Source: an uncultured Spartobacteria bacterium (GTDB taxonomy: Bacteria; Verrucomicrobiota; Verrucomicrobiia; Chthoniobacterales; Chthoniobacteraceae). Taken from it: a stretch of 64,000 bases of DNA. Shown here one piece after another: positions 23,626-36,493 of this stretch. Location: the NCBI GenBank assembly GCA_903919125.1, contig CAIXGS010000009.1:1-64000 (forward strand), given 5' to 3'. The notes under the pieces were generated by a model, which was given only the letters and a program-made list of their open reading frames with translations, did not search any database and was not told the origin of the DNA. A program made the position numbers and the translations under genes. The first letter of the stretch is position 1; each line of letters opens with the position of its first letter.

Positions 23626-25881
23626 TTACTGAAGGGCCATTGTCGCTCGGGCGGCGGGTGTGAAGTATTCCACGTAGCCGATCATCATCTCATCTACCGT
23701 TTGCGGCCCCCATTTTACGAGCTTGCCCGGGTCCGGGTTGGCTTTGTTCGTGGGGCTGTTGTCGTAGATTGCTGTGATATTGAGTGTGCTGCCGCGCGGG
23801 ATCAGTTTGGGCTGCTTGAGGTCGTAGCGGAGCTGCCAGTTGAAGTCATACTTGGGAATGTCGAGCAGCGTCTCCGATTTGCCGTCAGGGTAGGTGACCT
23901 CGTATTTGAATGCCTTCCCTCGCACGTGCATGTGCGCCATGAAACTGGTGACCGGCATATCGAAGGGCACGCGTTGAGCGCGCTTCTCTACGTGCTGCGC
24001 AGCGCCGGGTGGTATGGCGAGCTTTGGGTTTGCGACGGCCACGGTCTTTACTTCGTAAAGGGGCGGTGTCTTGGCGAAAACAAGGCCGAGACGAAGCCGC
24101 TCTTTGGTCGCCTTTCCGCTCGGGGTGTAGTGGATTTGGAAGCTGACGCGCGCGCCCGCCGGGATCTTTCTAGCGAAGCCATCGGGATAAATGTGGCTCC
24201 CATTTCCCGGAACATACACGGCCCAGTAGCCGCCTGCGCCCTCCTCGCGATCCTTGGCGTCCGCGCCTTTCTCGTGCAATTGGATAATGACGTGGTGAAC
24301 CACGTCGCGCGCGCTCGGCAACACTTCATAGGCAGTGACCCATCGGTCCTCGGTGAGGTGCGTCTCGGCCACGTCGAATTGATACGGCATGAAGCCATCG
24401 GCTTTGATGTCATACGCCCGGCTCAGGGGAACGATGAGGTCCGGCTTGCCGATGGCCCATTCGTCGGGATAGACGCGTTTTGCAGGCGCCTCCGCCGCGT
24501 TGCCCAGAGGCCGGTCTTTCGAGTCAATCCAGGCGATGAGATCCGCCCTGTCGCGCGCGGCAAGCGAGCAGTCATTCGCCCAAGGGTTCGTTTCGTTCTC
24601 CTTCGTACCCGCCGCAAACCACGGTGGCATCGTGCGCTCGGAGATTACGCGTTTAATCGCCTTTGCTCGGTCTTTCACCTCGCCCGGTTCGTCCAGGGCG
24701 AAGGGCGCGATGCCCCCGTCGCGGTGACATTTAACGCAGTTTTGCTGAAGAATGCGCGCAACATCGCGGTGGTATGTCACCGGAGCGGCGGATTGCGCAG
24801 CGCCGTCCACATCGAGTTCGCAACCCGGCGCGGCCGTTGCGGCGATTCTGGGAATCTCGCCCTTTAGCAGGGCGGAAACGGCGTCCGCCAGGTAGCGGTG
24901 GCGCGGCGCATCCAGGTTGTAATGAACCCCGTATTGGTCGTCGAGGGCGCCGCGGTAAACGAGCGTGCGCGCGGCATCAAGCAGGAAGACCTCTGTTGTT
25001 GTCCGAGCCTGCAGCGCCGAGGTGAGGGCCCTGTCTTTGTCATGAACGTAAGGGGCGGTGATTGCGAAGCCGGAAAACTGCGACTTGATGTCGTCCAGCT
25101 TCTCGCTGGCAATAGGGTTCACCAGCAACAGCGCAATGTCGTTTGCGGACAGTTCTTTTTCCAGTTTCGCAAGGTTCGGAATGTAGCGCTTGCTCACGGG
25201 ACAGGTCGCGCTGGTCATCACAAGGACGACACCCTTGCGGGTATTCAGCTCACTCAGTCGATGCGTCTTACCCGAAAGATCCACAAACGCCGCGTCCGCG
25301 ACCATTCGCCCCACGCCGACATCACCCGGCTTCAGAATCTCCGGACCGCCAGATACTTTCTTCACATCATCCGGCGAAATTGCAGGCGCATTTGAGGGTG
25401 TCCCGAGCGGATTCTTTCCGGCGTTGTTTGCGGCGCTGACTTTTTTGACGAGGGCCAATTCTTCCGCGTCAATAACGCCGTCGCCATTGCGATCCACGGT
25501 GTCGAACCACTTTGCGCCCGCCGCCTCTTCGCGGCTGATTTTTCCGTCTCCGTTTTTGTCGAGGACCTTCAGAATCGCATCGATTTGACTCGCGCTCGGA
25601 GCCGGCGGCGTTACGGGTGTTTGAACCGGCTTAACCGCAGCGGCCGGGTTGGACGGCCCGGTCTTCATCCCGCTCATCACTTGCTCGAATTCTGCGAGTG
25701 TGATCGCGCCGTCCTTGTTTAGGTCGAAGCGCTCGAACGTTTCGGCTTTCGGCAATTCGTCCTTGGTGATCCTGCCGTCCCCATTCTTGTCAAAGCGCTG
25801 GAAAACGCCGGGGGCTTGGGCAAGTGAAGATGAAACGGCCGCGATCGCTAATACCGCGGGGAGAATGGCTGCTTTTCTCAT
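23626..25881 (-). CDS. EF-hand / redoxin / haem c / copper monooxygenase-like fusion
   Basis: A 751-residue exported protein. After a signal peptide (to about 22) come four EF-hand loops at 31-42, 53-64, 108-119 and 130-141 (for example DKNGDGRITKDE). A thioredoxin-like redoxin domain follows at about 195-345 with a single Cys in ATCPVSKRY (Cys227). Residues 365-455 hold a haem c site (CVKCH at 382-386) with a distal MPPW. Residues 480-751 resemble copper type II monooxygenases (PHM-like), with candidate copper ligands in DVVHHVIIQLH (529-530), QIHYTP (593) and AHMHVRG (651-653). It ends the sigma-factor operon, 20 bp after the DUF1501 gene. The likely role is a periplasmic oxidoreductase; its substrate is unknown. 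Confidence 0.82.
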   Translation of the reverse strand: MRKAAILPAVLAIAAVSSSLAQAPGVFQRFDKNGDGRITKDELPKAETFERFDLNKDGAITLAEFEQVMSGMKTGPSNPAAAVKPVQTPVTPPAPSASQIDAILKVLDKNGDGKISREEAAGAKWFDTVDRNGDGVIDAEELALVKKVSAANNAGKNPLGTPSNAPAISPDDVKKVSGGPEILKPGDVGVGRMVADAAFVDLSGKTHRLSELNTRKGVVLVMTSATCPVSKRYIPNLAKLEKELSANDIALLLVNPIASEKLDDIKSQFSGFAITAPYVHDKDRALTSALQARTTTEVFLLDAARTLVYRGALDDQYGVHYNLDAPRHRYLADAVSALLKGEIPRIAATAAPGCELDVDGAAQSAAPVTYHRDVARILQQNCVKCHRDGGIAPFALDEPGEVKDRAKAIKRVISERTMPPWFAAGTKENETNPWANDCSLAARDRADLIAWIDSKDRPLGNAAEAPAKRVYPDEWAIGKPDLIVPLSRAYDIKADGFMPYQFDVAETHLTEDRWVTAYEVLPSARDVVHHVIIQLHEKGADAKDREEGAGGYWAVYVPGNGSHIYPDGFARKIPAGARVSFQIHYTPSGKATKERLRLGLVFAKTPPLYEVKTVAVANPKLAIPPGAAQHVEKRAQRVPFDMPVTSFMAHMHVRGKAFKYEVTYPDGKSETLLDIPKYDFNWQLRYDLKQPKLIPRGSTLNITAIYDNSPTNKANPDPGKLVKWGPQTVDEMMIGYVEYFTPAARATMALQ

Positions 25882-25901
25882 CGGTGGGTTGTTTTCGGTG
25901 C

Positions 25902-27296
25902 CTACGCCAGAAGATCGCGTACGACGTTGCCCTTCACATCCGTGAGCCGGAAGTCGCGGCCGGCGTGGCGGTAGGTGAGCTTTTCGTGGTCGAGGCCGAG
26001 GAGGTGAAGGATGGTCGCGTGCCAGTCGTGGATGTGGACGGGGTTCTCGACGGCTTCGTAACCGAGTTCGTCGGTGGCACCATAGGTCTGGCCGCCGCGT
26101 ATGCCGCCACCGGCCATCCAGAGAGAGAAGCCTTTGTTGTTGTGGTCGCGGCCGCTGCCTTGAGCGTGCGGTGTGCGGCCGAATTCACCGCCCCAGATAA
26201 CGAGTGTGTCCTTCAAGAGGCCCCGTTCGCGCAGGTCGGTGAGTAGCGCTGCGACAGGCTTGTCCACTGCGGAGGTGTGCTTGGGAAGCTCGGTGTGGAG
26301 GTCGCGATGGTCGTCCCAGTCGCCGTGATTCACCTCAATGAAACGCACACCAGCTTCGGCGAAGCGGCGCGCGAGCAGGCACTGGCGACCCATGTAATCC
26401 GTCTCGGCCTCGCCGATGCCGTAGAGTTTTTTAGTCGCGTCGCTTTCCCCCGCAAGATCGAGCAACGATGGCACCTCGCTCTGCATCCGGAAGCCGAGTT
26501 CGAACGATTCGATGAGTCCCTCGACCTGCGGATTCGCCACGTCGCGTGCGAGCCGCTCTTGATTGAGCGTCTGAATGAGGTCGAGCTGCGCACGCTGCTG
26601 CGAGCGGTTGAGCTTCGTGTTGGCGACGTTGCTCACCTTCAACTCACCGACCGCGCGTCCAAACGGGCCGAGTGCTCCTATGGGTGTGCCCTGATAGATC
26701 GCGGGTAGAAAAGCGCTACCGTATTTTTGCGCGCCGCCGTTGTTGCTCGTCGCGCTTAGATTAATGAATCCAGGGAGATTTTCGCTCTCGGTTCCGAGGC
26801 CGTAGAGCGTCCACGCGCCAAGCGACGGGCGGATGAATTGCTGGCTACCCGTGTGCATCTGGATACTCGCCGGACCGTGCGCAGGCAGGTCGGTCTGCAT
26901 CGAGCGGATGATACACATCTCATCGGCGTGCTTTGCCATTTCTGGGAGCAACTCGCTGAATTCCGAACCGCTCTGCCCGTGTTTCGAAAATTTCCACGGT
27001 GAACCCATGAGCTTCGTGAAGCCGCCGGGTGAGCGCGGGCTTGGTTTACCGTCGGCGGCGGTGAGCGCGGGCTTGGGGTCGAGCAGATCCACATGGGAGG
27101 GTGCGCCGTTCATACAGAGGAAAATCACGCGCTTTGCCTTTGCCGCAAAGTGCGGCGCTTTAGGCGCGAGCGGACCGGTTGATCGGGCGACGGCGCGTTG
27201 CGCTAGGTCGGCAAACGCTAGATAGCCGAAGCCACTCGAGAGTGTGCGTAGCATCGAGCGGCGGGAATGAGACGCGGTGAGGAAATTGGGGCACAT
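25902..27296 (-). CDS. DUF1501 family exported protein
   Basis: A 464-residue protein with a twin-arginine signal (SRRSMLRTLSSGFGYLAF). The DUF1501 core is clear: KRVIFLCMNGAPSHVDLLDPKP near 55-76, MHTGSQQF, and WGGEFGRTPHAQGSGRDHNN in the last third. The family has an alkaline-phosphatase/sulfatase-like fold but lacks the formylglycine cysteine; its function is unknown. In PVC bacteria DUF1501 genes almost always follow a DUF1549/DUF1553 gene, as here: the 1399-residue fusion ends 9 bp upstream. Export by Tat suggests that it folds, possibly with metal, in the cytoplasm. Confidence 0.93.
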   Translation of the reverse strand: MCPNFLTASHSRRSMLRTLSSGFGYLAFADLAQRAVARSTGPLAPKAPHFAAKAKRVIFLCMNGAPSHVDLLDPKPALTAADGKPSPRSPGGFTKLMGSPWKFSKHGQSGSEFSELLPEMAKHADEMCIIRSMQTDLPAHGPASIQMHTGSQQFIRPSLGAWTLYGLGTESENLPGFINLSATSNNGGAQKYGSAFLPAIYQGTPIGALGPFGRAVGELKVSNVANTKLNRSQQRAQLDLIQTLNQERLARDVANPQVEGLIESFELGFRMQSEVPSLLDLAGESDATKKLYGIGEAETDYMGRQCLLARRFAEAGVRFIEVNHGDWDDHRDLHTELPKHTSAVDKPVAALLTDLRERGLLKDTLVIWGGEFGRTPHAQGSGRDHNNKGFSLWMAGGGIRGGQTYGATDELGYEAVENPVHIHDWHATILHLLGLDHEKLTYRHAGRDFRLTDVKGNVVRDLLA

Positions 27297-27305
27297 GTTG
27301 ATGGA

Positions 27306-31501
<4,196 letters not shown>

Positions 31502-31505
<4 letters not shown>

Positions 31506-31882
31506 GGGTTGGGTTGTTTCCAGCGCGCGCGGCGTTCTTGGTTCAGTTTGCCGTATTCCTCCCGCTGAGCGGGGGTAAGGTTACGGTAGATTTCGGTGCC
31601 CTTTTTCACGAAGAGGTCGCGGACTTTCTTCGCTGTTTCCTCACGGATCACACGCATGTCTGACGCGAGCACGTCATATTGCCCGCGCAGAGTGTCCTGC
31701 TGCTCCGGCGTGAGGTTCAGCCGTTGGACGTCTTCGGCAAAGCGCCGCTCCAGCCAAGCTTGCTCAGACCAGGCACGCTGGGCCGGGCGCGGGGGTTGCG
31801 TGGTTTTTGTGAGGCCAACTCCCGAGGCAGCTCCCAACACGAACAGGGCCAGCAGGCAGATGATGATCTTTGTGTTTTTCAT
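31502..31882 (-). CDS. Periplasmic LTxxQ-motif protein (Spy/CpxP-like)
   Basis: A 126-residue protein with an N-terminal export segment (KIIICLLALFVLGAASGVGL), then an all-helical, charged region. Two LTxxQ-type motifs, LNLTPEQQDTLR and NLTPAQREEY, are those of Spy/CpxP periplasmic chaperone-like proteins. The start at 31882 overlaps the stop of the preceding gene (ATGA), and its own stop overlaps the start of the 1399-residue fusion. In this position, after a sigma factor and a small membrane protein, it may act as a metal or stress sensor modulating the anti-sigma, as inference. Confidence 0.75.
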
Positions 31883-32169
31883 TGCTCGATAGCGGTTTGA
31901 ATGAAGGCCTGGGCCACTTGGAAGTCCTCCGCCACCGATGACTCGTGCGGCATCAATGAGGGAACTAAAAAGCATAGAAGTGCGGCTAAAGCGCCGATGG
32001 GCAGCGCGCCTAGGGCAAGCCGCTCCCAAGGACTTTCCGGCAGCGCTTCGTTCACGCGGGCAATCACGCGCGTCGTGAATCCATAGCTTAAATCTGCTGG
32101 GGGCGGTTCGGGGCGAGCCGAGCGGGCGAGCCCGAAAAGCCTTTGGAGGGGATCAGAGTTCCGTTTCAT
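31879..32169 (-). CDS. Small membrane protein, possible anti-sigma factor
   Basis: A 96-residue protein with one transmembrane helix (LALGALPIGALAALLCFLVP) preceded by about 45 cytosolic residues. No zinc-binding anti-sigma motif (HxxxCxxC) is present. Its position, 41 bp after an ECF sigma factor and overlapping the next gene by 4 bp, is where anti-sigma factors normally lie. The role is inferred from position and topology only; I do not recognise the sequence. Confidence 0.6.
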   Translation of the reverse strand: MKRNSDPLQRLFGLARSARPEPPPADLSYGFTTRVIARVNEALPESPWERLALGALPIGALAALLCFLVPSLMPHESSVAEDFQVAQAFIQTAIEQ

Positions 32170-32210
32170 AGGTTCTCTTAACCCGCAGCCGTCCTCTGGT
32201 TACACTCGGA

Positions 32211-32786
32211 CTAAAGTTTTTCTTCTCCGAGAGTCTTTAGCGCCTTTTTCATTTTTGCCCGCGCACGAAAGGCACGCACCTTCACCAAGGTCGCATTCCA
32301 ACCGGTCAGAGCCGCGATTTCTTCCACAGACTTTTCTTCGAGGTGCAGTAGTGTGAGAATCATCCGCTCCCGGGGCGGCAGTACATCCAGTAGCTTTGCC
32401 AAAAGTTCGCGAGCGTCTTGGGCTTGTGAGGAATCGGCCTCAGGTTCATGGGCCAGCGATGCAACGACCGCCTGTTCGCCCTCGCTCAGGTCCGCCCACC
32501 GCCATTCCGGTCGCCGTGCGCGTGCCCGAAGCGCCTTGAGGCATACATTCAAGGCCAGCCTCGAAACCCAATTTTCCAAAGGGAGCGCTGGATCGTATCG
32601 GGCTAGAGTACGGAAGAACTGCACAAATACCTCTTGCTCGAGATCCTCTGCGTCCATTCCGCGTGGGAGATGATTCTGTACGATGCGGGAGATTTGCGGG
32701 TGCAAAGCTTCGATGAGTCGGCAGGCGGCATCTTGGTCGCGGCTTGCGACCCATGCTGAAACTAGCGCACGCGACGGATCAGTCAT
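32211..32786 (-). CDS. ECF-type RNA polymerase sigma factor
   Basis: A 191-residue sigma-70 family factor. Region 2 is seen in the first 85 residues (GMDAEDLEQEVFVQFFRTLARYDP and WVSRLALNVCLKALRARARR), region 4 near the end (LLDVLPPRERMILTLLHLEEKSVEEIAALTGWNATLVKVRAFRARAK). Length and the absence of regions 1 and 3 are typical for extracytoplasmic-function sigma factors. It is the first gene of a minus-strand operon of six and is divergent from a histidine kinase gene (127-bp gap), so cross-regulation is plausible. Confidence 0.93.
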   Translation of the reverse strand: MTDPSRALVSAWVASRDQDAACRLIEALHPQISRIVQNHLPRGMDAEDLEQEVFVQFFRTLARYDPALPLENWVSRLALNVCLKALRARARRPEWRWADLSEGEQAVVASLAHEPEADSSQAQDARELLAKLLDVLPPRERMILTLLHLEEKSVEEIAALTGWNATLVKVRAFRARAKMKKALKTLGEEKL

Positions 32787-32913
32787 TCGTTTAGCAGTGG
32801 TACGTAAGAAGCATGGACCCTTTACATCTCGGAGATCGCTTTATTCTGTTTGAGACCCTCGTGAGGAGATACTCGTCCAGAGTAGTCGCCAGATTATCAC
32901 GCCCCACAAGGAT

Positions 32914-34635
32914 ATGCCTTCGCTTTTCTTCCATCAGCTCCGAAGCGCCTGCGTATCTCTGTCTTTATTGGTTGCAGGTCGGAGTGCATGGGCGCAGTCC
33001 CCACAAGACGCTCCCGCCAAAGCGCTCGAGGTGAAGCTCGTTTCCCTTGAAGTGAATGACACCCCTCTCGCCGCGAACACTTGGCGTGAAGCAACACAGG
33101 CCAACGCTGCGCCCTTACGCTTTTCCTCCGTCCGTTCGATGCGTGTTCATTTCAAGGAATCCTCCTCCGAAAACGGCTCGTCTCCAAAACTCCAATACTT
33201 CCTTTCAGGCTATGACACTCAATGGCACGCCCTCAGGGCCCACGCCCAACTCACCGTCCGTTTTTTAGATAAAGACGGAGCCATTATTGGCACGGAGGAT
33301 CTAAACGCCAGGGGGGAAAGCGCTGGGTGGATGGGAACGATTGCCAACTCAGAGTTCTCCGCGCGTTCAGCCACGCTCAGCGCGCCCCCGCGAAGCAACC
33401 GGATTCAACTCATGATCATTTCCAGTGTTCCTGAAATGGTCGGCCAATACGCGCTTCGCGACATCACGCTCGCCATCGCCCGCCCAGGAGGGAGCGAGCA
33501 GTCGAAAATCGCATTATCCACCGACGAGGGGGTGGAGATGAACAGCGCGCTGGGTAATCCTCTCCAATGGGCAAGAAGCGGCACTCGCGCCCAGTTGGCC
33601 CAAGTTGTCACGCTGCAGGAGGGAAAGCACTCGCTTGCACTCCTCGATAACACGTCGAAAACGTTTGGCACATGGATTTTAAAGCCGCCGCATTGTCCGG
33701 AAGTTCGTGAAGGCGAGGAAGTCGTTCTCACTTGGAGCGAATGCTTCAGCTTGGGAAGGGGAGGGGACGGAACGGCATTCTACGAAAACCTTCCCTCGGG
33801 AAACTACAAGCTGCTTGTCGCAGGACAGACCATGGAGGGCCGCAGTATCCTGGAAAGTAGCGTTTTGGCGTTTAGCATTCCCTCGCCATTTTGGGAGCGC
33901 CCTATGATTTGGATCATTGCGGGAGCCGCCTCCACGGGGTGCGCCTTCGGCCTCACAAAAGTCACGGCGAAGCGTCGAATGCAACGCCATTTTGCCGAGC
34001 TCGAACGTCGGCACCTTGTGGAAAAAGAGCGCTCGCGAATTGCCCGCGATATCCACGACGAACTGGGCGCCAGCCTCGCCGCTATCGCGTTGATCAGCAC
34101 CCGCGCGCAGCAAAAACTCGGAGCCAATTCTGAGGCCGCCGAACCGTTATACGAGATTGCAAAACGCGCCAAACAAACCGCCCGCCAACTCGCCGAGATT
34201 GTCTGGGCCGTGAACCCCGCCCGCGATTCCGTGGAGAATCTCGTCGATTTTGTCTGCCAATTTGCCCAGGAACATCTTGAACTCGCGAACATCCGATTTC
34301 GCACCGAAATTCCTGTGGAGCTTCCCGAACTTGCGCTTTCCTCCAACGCAAGACACGAGGCGTTTCTTGCGGCAAAGGAACTCGTGCATAACGCGGTACG
34401 ACACGGCAAACCAACGCTGGTGTTTTTGAAAATCGAGTGTTCTCCCGGATGGCTCACCGTTATAATCGAAGACGACGGCTGCGGCTTTATTCCCTCTAGG
34501 GACCATACGCACGGCGGGCTTGCCAACGTGGCTGAACGCATGAAAAAAATCGGAGGCGAGTTTGTTGCTCAGTCCGTTCCGTCTCAGGGAAGTCGAATGC
34601 AACTGCGTATCCCGCTCAGCACTACCCATGGTTGA
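32914..34635 (+). CDS. Membrane sensor histidine kinase (NarL/DesK-type, HisKA_3)
   Basis: A 573-residue kinase. The N-terminal signal is followed by about 300 exported residues, beta-rich and without a recognised sensor domain. A transmembrane helix lies at about 330-348 (MIWIIAGAASTGCAFGL). The dimerisation H-box is ERSRIARDIHDELGASLAAI near residues 370-389, with the phospho-acceptor His in DIHDE. The ATPase domain has the N-box AAKELVHNAVRHG and the G-box IEDDGCGF. It overlaps the start of the response-regulator gene and forms a classical pair with it. The pair is divergent from the sigma-factor operon. The signal sensed is unknown. Confidence 0.9.
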   Translation: MPSLFFHQLRSACVSLSLLVAGRSAWAQSPQDAPAKALEVKLVSLEVNDTPLAANTWREATQANAAPLRFSSVRSMRVHFKESSSENGSSPKLQYFLSGYDTQWHALRAHAQLTVRFLDKDGAIIGTEDLNARGESAGWMGTIANSEFSARSATLSAPPRSNRIQLMIISSVPEMVGQYALRDITLAIARPGGSEQSKIALSTDEGVEMNSALGNPLQWARSGTRAQLAQVVTLQEGKHSLALLDNTSKTFGTWILKPPHCPEVREGEEVVLTWSECFSLGRGGDGTAFYENLPSGNYKLLVAGQTMEGRSILESSVLAFSIPSPFWERPMIWIIAGAASTGCAFGLTKVTAKRRMQRHFAELERRHLVEKERSRIARDIHDELGASLAAIALISTRAQQKLGANSEAAEPLYEIAKRAKQTARQLAEIVWAVNPARDSVENLVDFVCQFAQEHLELANIRFRTEIPVELPELALSSNARHEAFLAAKELVHNAVRHGKPTLVFLKIECSPGWLTVIIEDDGCGFIPSRDHTHGGLANVAERMKKIGGEFVAQSVPSQGSRMQLRIPLSTTHG

Positions 34636-35323
34636 ACACAATATGTCTGATGTTCCTTCCTCCATCGTTGTGGCGATTGTGGAAGATGATGCGGAGCTCC
34701 GAAAGAGCCTGCATGCCATCGTCTCCTCGGCCCCTGATCTCCGTTGCGTAGGGACTTTTGGTTCGGCGGAAGAAGCTTGGGACTCGCTGCCAGAGAAGCT
34801 CCCCGCCGTCGTTTTGATGGACATCAACCTCCCCAAAGCAAATGGCATTGCGTGTGTCGCACGCCTTTCCGGCATTTTACCCAACACCCATTTTTTAATG
34901 CTCACGGTGTACGATGATTCCGAAGCAATTTTTGATTCTCTCGCGGCGGGAGCGAACGGCTATTTAAGAAAGCCGATGGAGCCTGCGGAACTGCTGGAAG
35001 CCATCCGCGACGTGCACCGGGGCGGGGCACCGATGAGTAGCAGCATTGCGAGGCGGGTCATTCAGGCGTTCCGCAAACCTTCAGCGCCGCCGGTGTCCGA
35101 CCATTCCAGACGTGTCTCGGTGCTTGAAAAACTGGCGCCTCGCGAGCGAGAAATACTCGAACTCCTTGCCGAAGGGTATTTGCAGAAGGAGATCGCGGCT
35201 CAATTGGGAATCAGTTTCTCGACGGTCCGAACGCTCACCGGCCGGATCTACGAGAAACTTCATGTGCATTCACGGGCACAGGCAGTTGCCAAATATCTCG
35301 GTGCCGCGGCTCCCTCGCCCTGA
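34628..35323 (+). CDS. NarL/FixJ-family response regulator
   Basis: A 231-residue regulator. The receiver domain has the acidic pair in VAIVEDDAEL, the phospho-acceptor Asp in VVLMDINLP, the switch Thr in MLTVYDD and the conserved Lys in GYLRKPMEP. The C-terminal LuxR-type helix-turn-helix (LAPREREILELLAEGYLQKEIAAQLGISFSTVRT) binds DNA. The ATG at 34628 overlaps the kinase stop codon; an ATG five codons further on is the alternative. As partner of the upstream kinase it probably controls the divergent sigma-factor operon or itself, an inference from layout. Confidence 0.93.
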   Translation: MVEHNMSDVPSSIVVAIVEDDAELRKSLHAIVSSAPDLRCVGTFGSAEEAWDSLPEKLPAVVLMDINLPKANGIACVARLSGILPNTHFLMLTVYDDSEAIFDSLAAGANGYLRKPMEPAELLEAIRDVHRGGAPMSSSIARRVIQAFRKPSAPPVSDHSRRVSVLEKLAPREREILELLAEGYLQKEIAAQLGISFSTVRTLTGRIYEKLHVHSRAQAVAKYLGAAAPSP

Positions 35324-35353
35324 GCTTGCTGCGAGTGCCGCGCCCCAAACATC

Positions 35354-35373
35354 TTGGGCAGAATCTTGCCCAA
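35354..35373. terminator. Hairpin after the two-component operon
   Basis: TTGGGCA and TGCCCAA form a perfect 7-bp stem around GAATCT, 30 bp after the response-regulator stop. No T-run follows, so termination is uncertain; it may be another intergenic palindrome. Confidence 0.35.
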
Positions 35374-35402
35374 TCCTTGTGAACAAATCTGTGGAGAGAG
35401 CA

Positions 35403-35418
35403 AGTGTCTGTCCCCATT
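35403..35418. repeat. AGTGTCTGTCCCCATT repeat
   Basis: Short copy of the GTGTCTGTCCC core. A longer match with 35769-35790 extends through CATTGCGCC. Confidence 0.7.
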
Positions 35419-35558
35419 GCGCCCCGCCACCATTGCGCGCCCTCGCCACACGAGGGGAAGCGGTCCGCATCGCTCACCTGTTTGCAAAAGCTCCAGATCG
35501 TACTATTGCCTCGAATCACTCATAACGACGGATCCGCGCGGTTGATGCATCTTTTTAC

Positions 35559-35742
35559 AGCCCCAACGGGGCGACCTGCGCTAGCCCCAGGCAGCGCCTG
35601 GGGAAAACGCCCCCAATGAACCGAGCCCTGTCAGGGCGCTATAAGGCCCTGTAAATTAGAGTGCCCCCTTCAGGGCTTCCGGAAGCTTGCATATTCTCCT
35701 AGGGCGTTGCCCTAGGCTATATTAGATCGCCCCGTTGGGGCT
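35559..35742. repeat. 184-bp nested palindromic element
   Basis: The ends AGCCCCAACGGGGCGA and TCGCCCCGTTGGGGCT are a perfect 16-bp inverted repeat, and each end is itself a hairpin. Inside lie further paired small palindromes: CCCCAGGCAGCGCCTGGGG near 35584 with CCTAGGGCGTTGCCCTAGG near 35698, and GCCCTGTCAGGGC with CCCCCTTCAGGG. No coding capacity is present. Similar chains of CCCCAACGGGG and GCCCTGxxAGGGC palindromes are familiar from intergenic DNA of Verrucomicrobiota, Chlorobi and Bacteroidota. Confidence 0.8.
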
Positions 35743-35768
35743 TGAGACGTCCTTTTGCGGAGGTTGGA

Positions 35769-35784
35769 AGTGTCTGTCCCCATT
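35769..35784. repeat. AGTGTCTGTCCCCATT repeat
   Basis: Copy of the GTGTCTGTCCC core directly joined to the large inverted element at 35791. Confidence 0.7.
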
Positions 35785-35790
35785 GCGCCT

Positions 35791-36120
35791 CCTCGCGCCA
35801 TCGATCACGCTTTCAGGTTGGTTCCGATGCCGGAGGCATCAAAGTCATTAGACGGTCGGTTGAGCGAAGCGACACCACCGGATCCGATACAAAAAACGCC
35901 ACGCATCCCATAGGGATGCCAGTCCTTCCATGCTGCTGTGCCATTGTTATTTCGCGCCGACGCACAACGTGTTTCCCACACAAAGTGGCTTGTTATGCCC
36001 CTAACGCCCCGCCGCTAGCATCCCTCTGGGATGCAGGCTGTTCCGGCCTGACAAACCGGTGGTGTCGTCGCGTCGCTCCTCAACCTCCGGCTAATGGCTT
36101 TCATGCCTCCGGCATGGCAA
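35791..36120. repeat. Inverted-repeat element with arms of about 100 bp
   Basis: The left arm (about 35825-35935: GATGCCGGAGGCATC, TTGAGCGAAGCGACACCACC, CATCCCATAGGGATG) and the right arm (about 36015-36120: CATCCCTCTGGGATG, GGTGGTGTCGTCGCGTCGC, CATGCCTCCGGCATG) are imperfect reverse complements around a spacer of about 80 bp. The outer part, 35791-35853, matches the repeats at 11-193 in inverted orientation. There is no coding capacity. Confidence 0.75.
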
Positions 36121-36289
36121 ATCGCAGCATCCCCACGACGACTTTGGGCTCCGCGCTCCCCAAGTTATAAGGCCCCGCAACCTACTGGCCCAACTTCAAC
36201 GTCCACCCGCCCGTGGAAAGTGCGGGCGCAACACCCGACTCCACCCAACCACGCGCCCGTAACAACTCGTCCAACGACGAAGGAGAGCA

Positions 36290-36301
36290 AGTGTCTGTCC
36301 C
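36290..36301. repeat. AGTGTCTGTCCC repeat
   Basis: Last copy of the core motif seen; none was noticed to the right of 36.4 kb. Confidence 0.6.
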
Positions 36302-36359
36302 TATTTGCGCCCGCTCGCTTTTCCAGGGCCCCAAGTGCCAGACACTGTTGCACGCGCTC

Positions 36360-36420
36360 CAACCAAAAGGAGTGCCGTACCGCGATCACTCAAAAAAGCG
36401 TCTTAACTAAGAGCCATTCG
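36360..36420. repeat. Inverted repeat, right member (partner 181-241)
   Basis: Reads CAACCAAAAGGAGTGCCGTA and continues through CCGCGATCACTC to GCCATTCG, the reverse complement of 181-241 with few mismatches. It lies 74 bp from the end of a broken XRE regulator gene. Confidence 0.85.
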
Positions 36421-36493
36421 TAATTGCCTCCATGTTCCCTCCGCTCAATTTGGCCAGCGAATGTGTCCCCGTAGAAGACTTTTCCGACTCGGC

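Noticed and set aside
23560-24867. 435-codon plus-strand frame opposite the copper/haem protein gene
   Set aside because: Its product is arginine/valine-rich with no family pattern, while the minus-strand frame has four clear domains.
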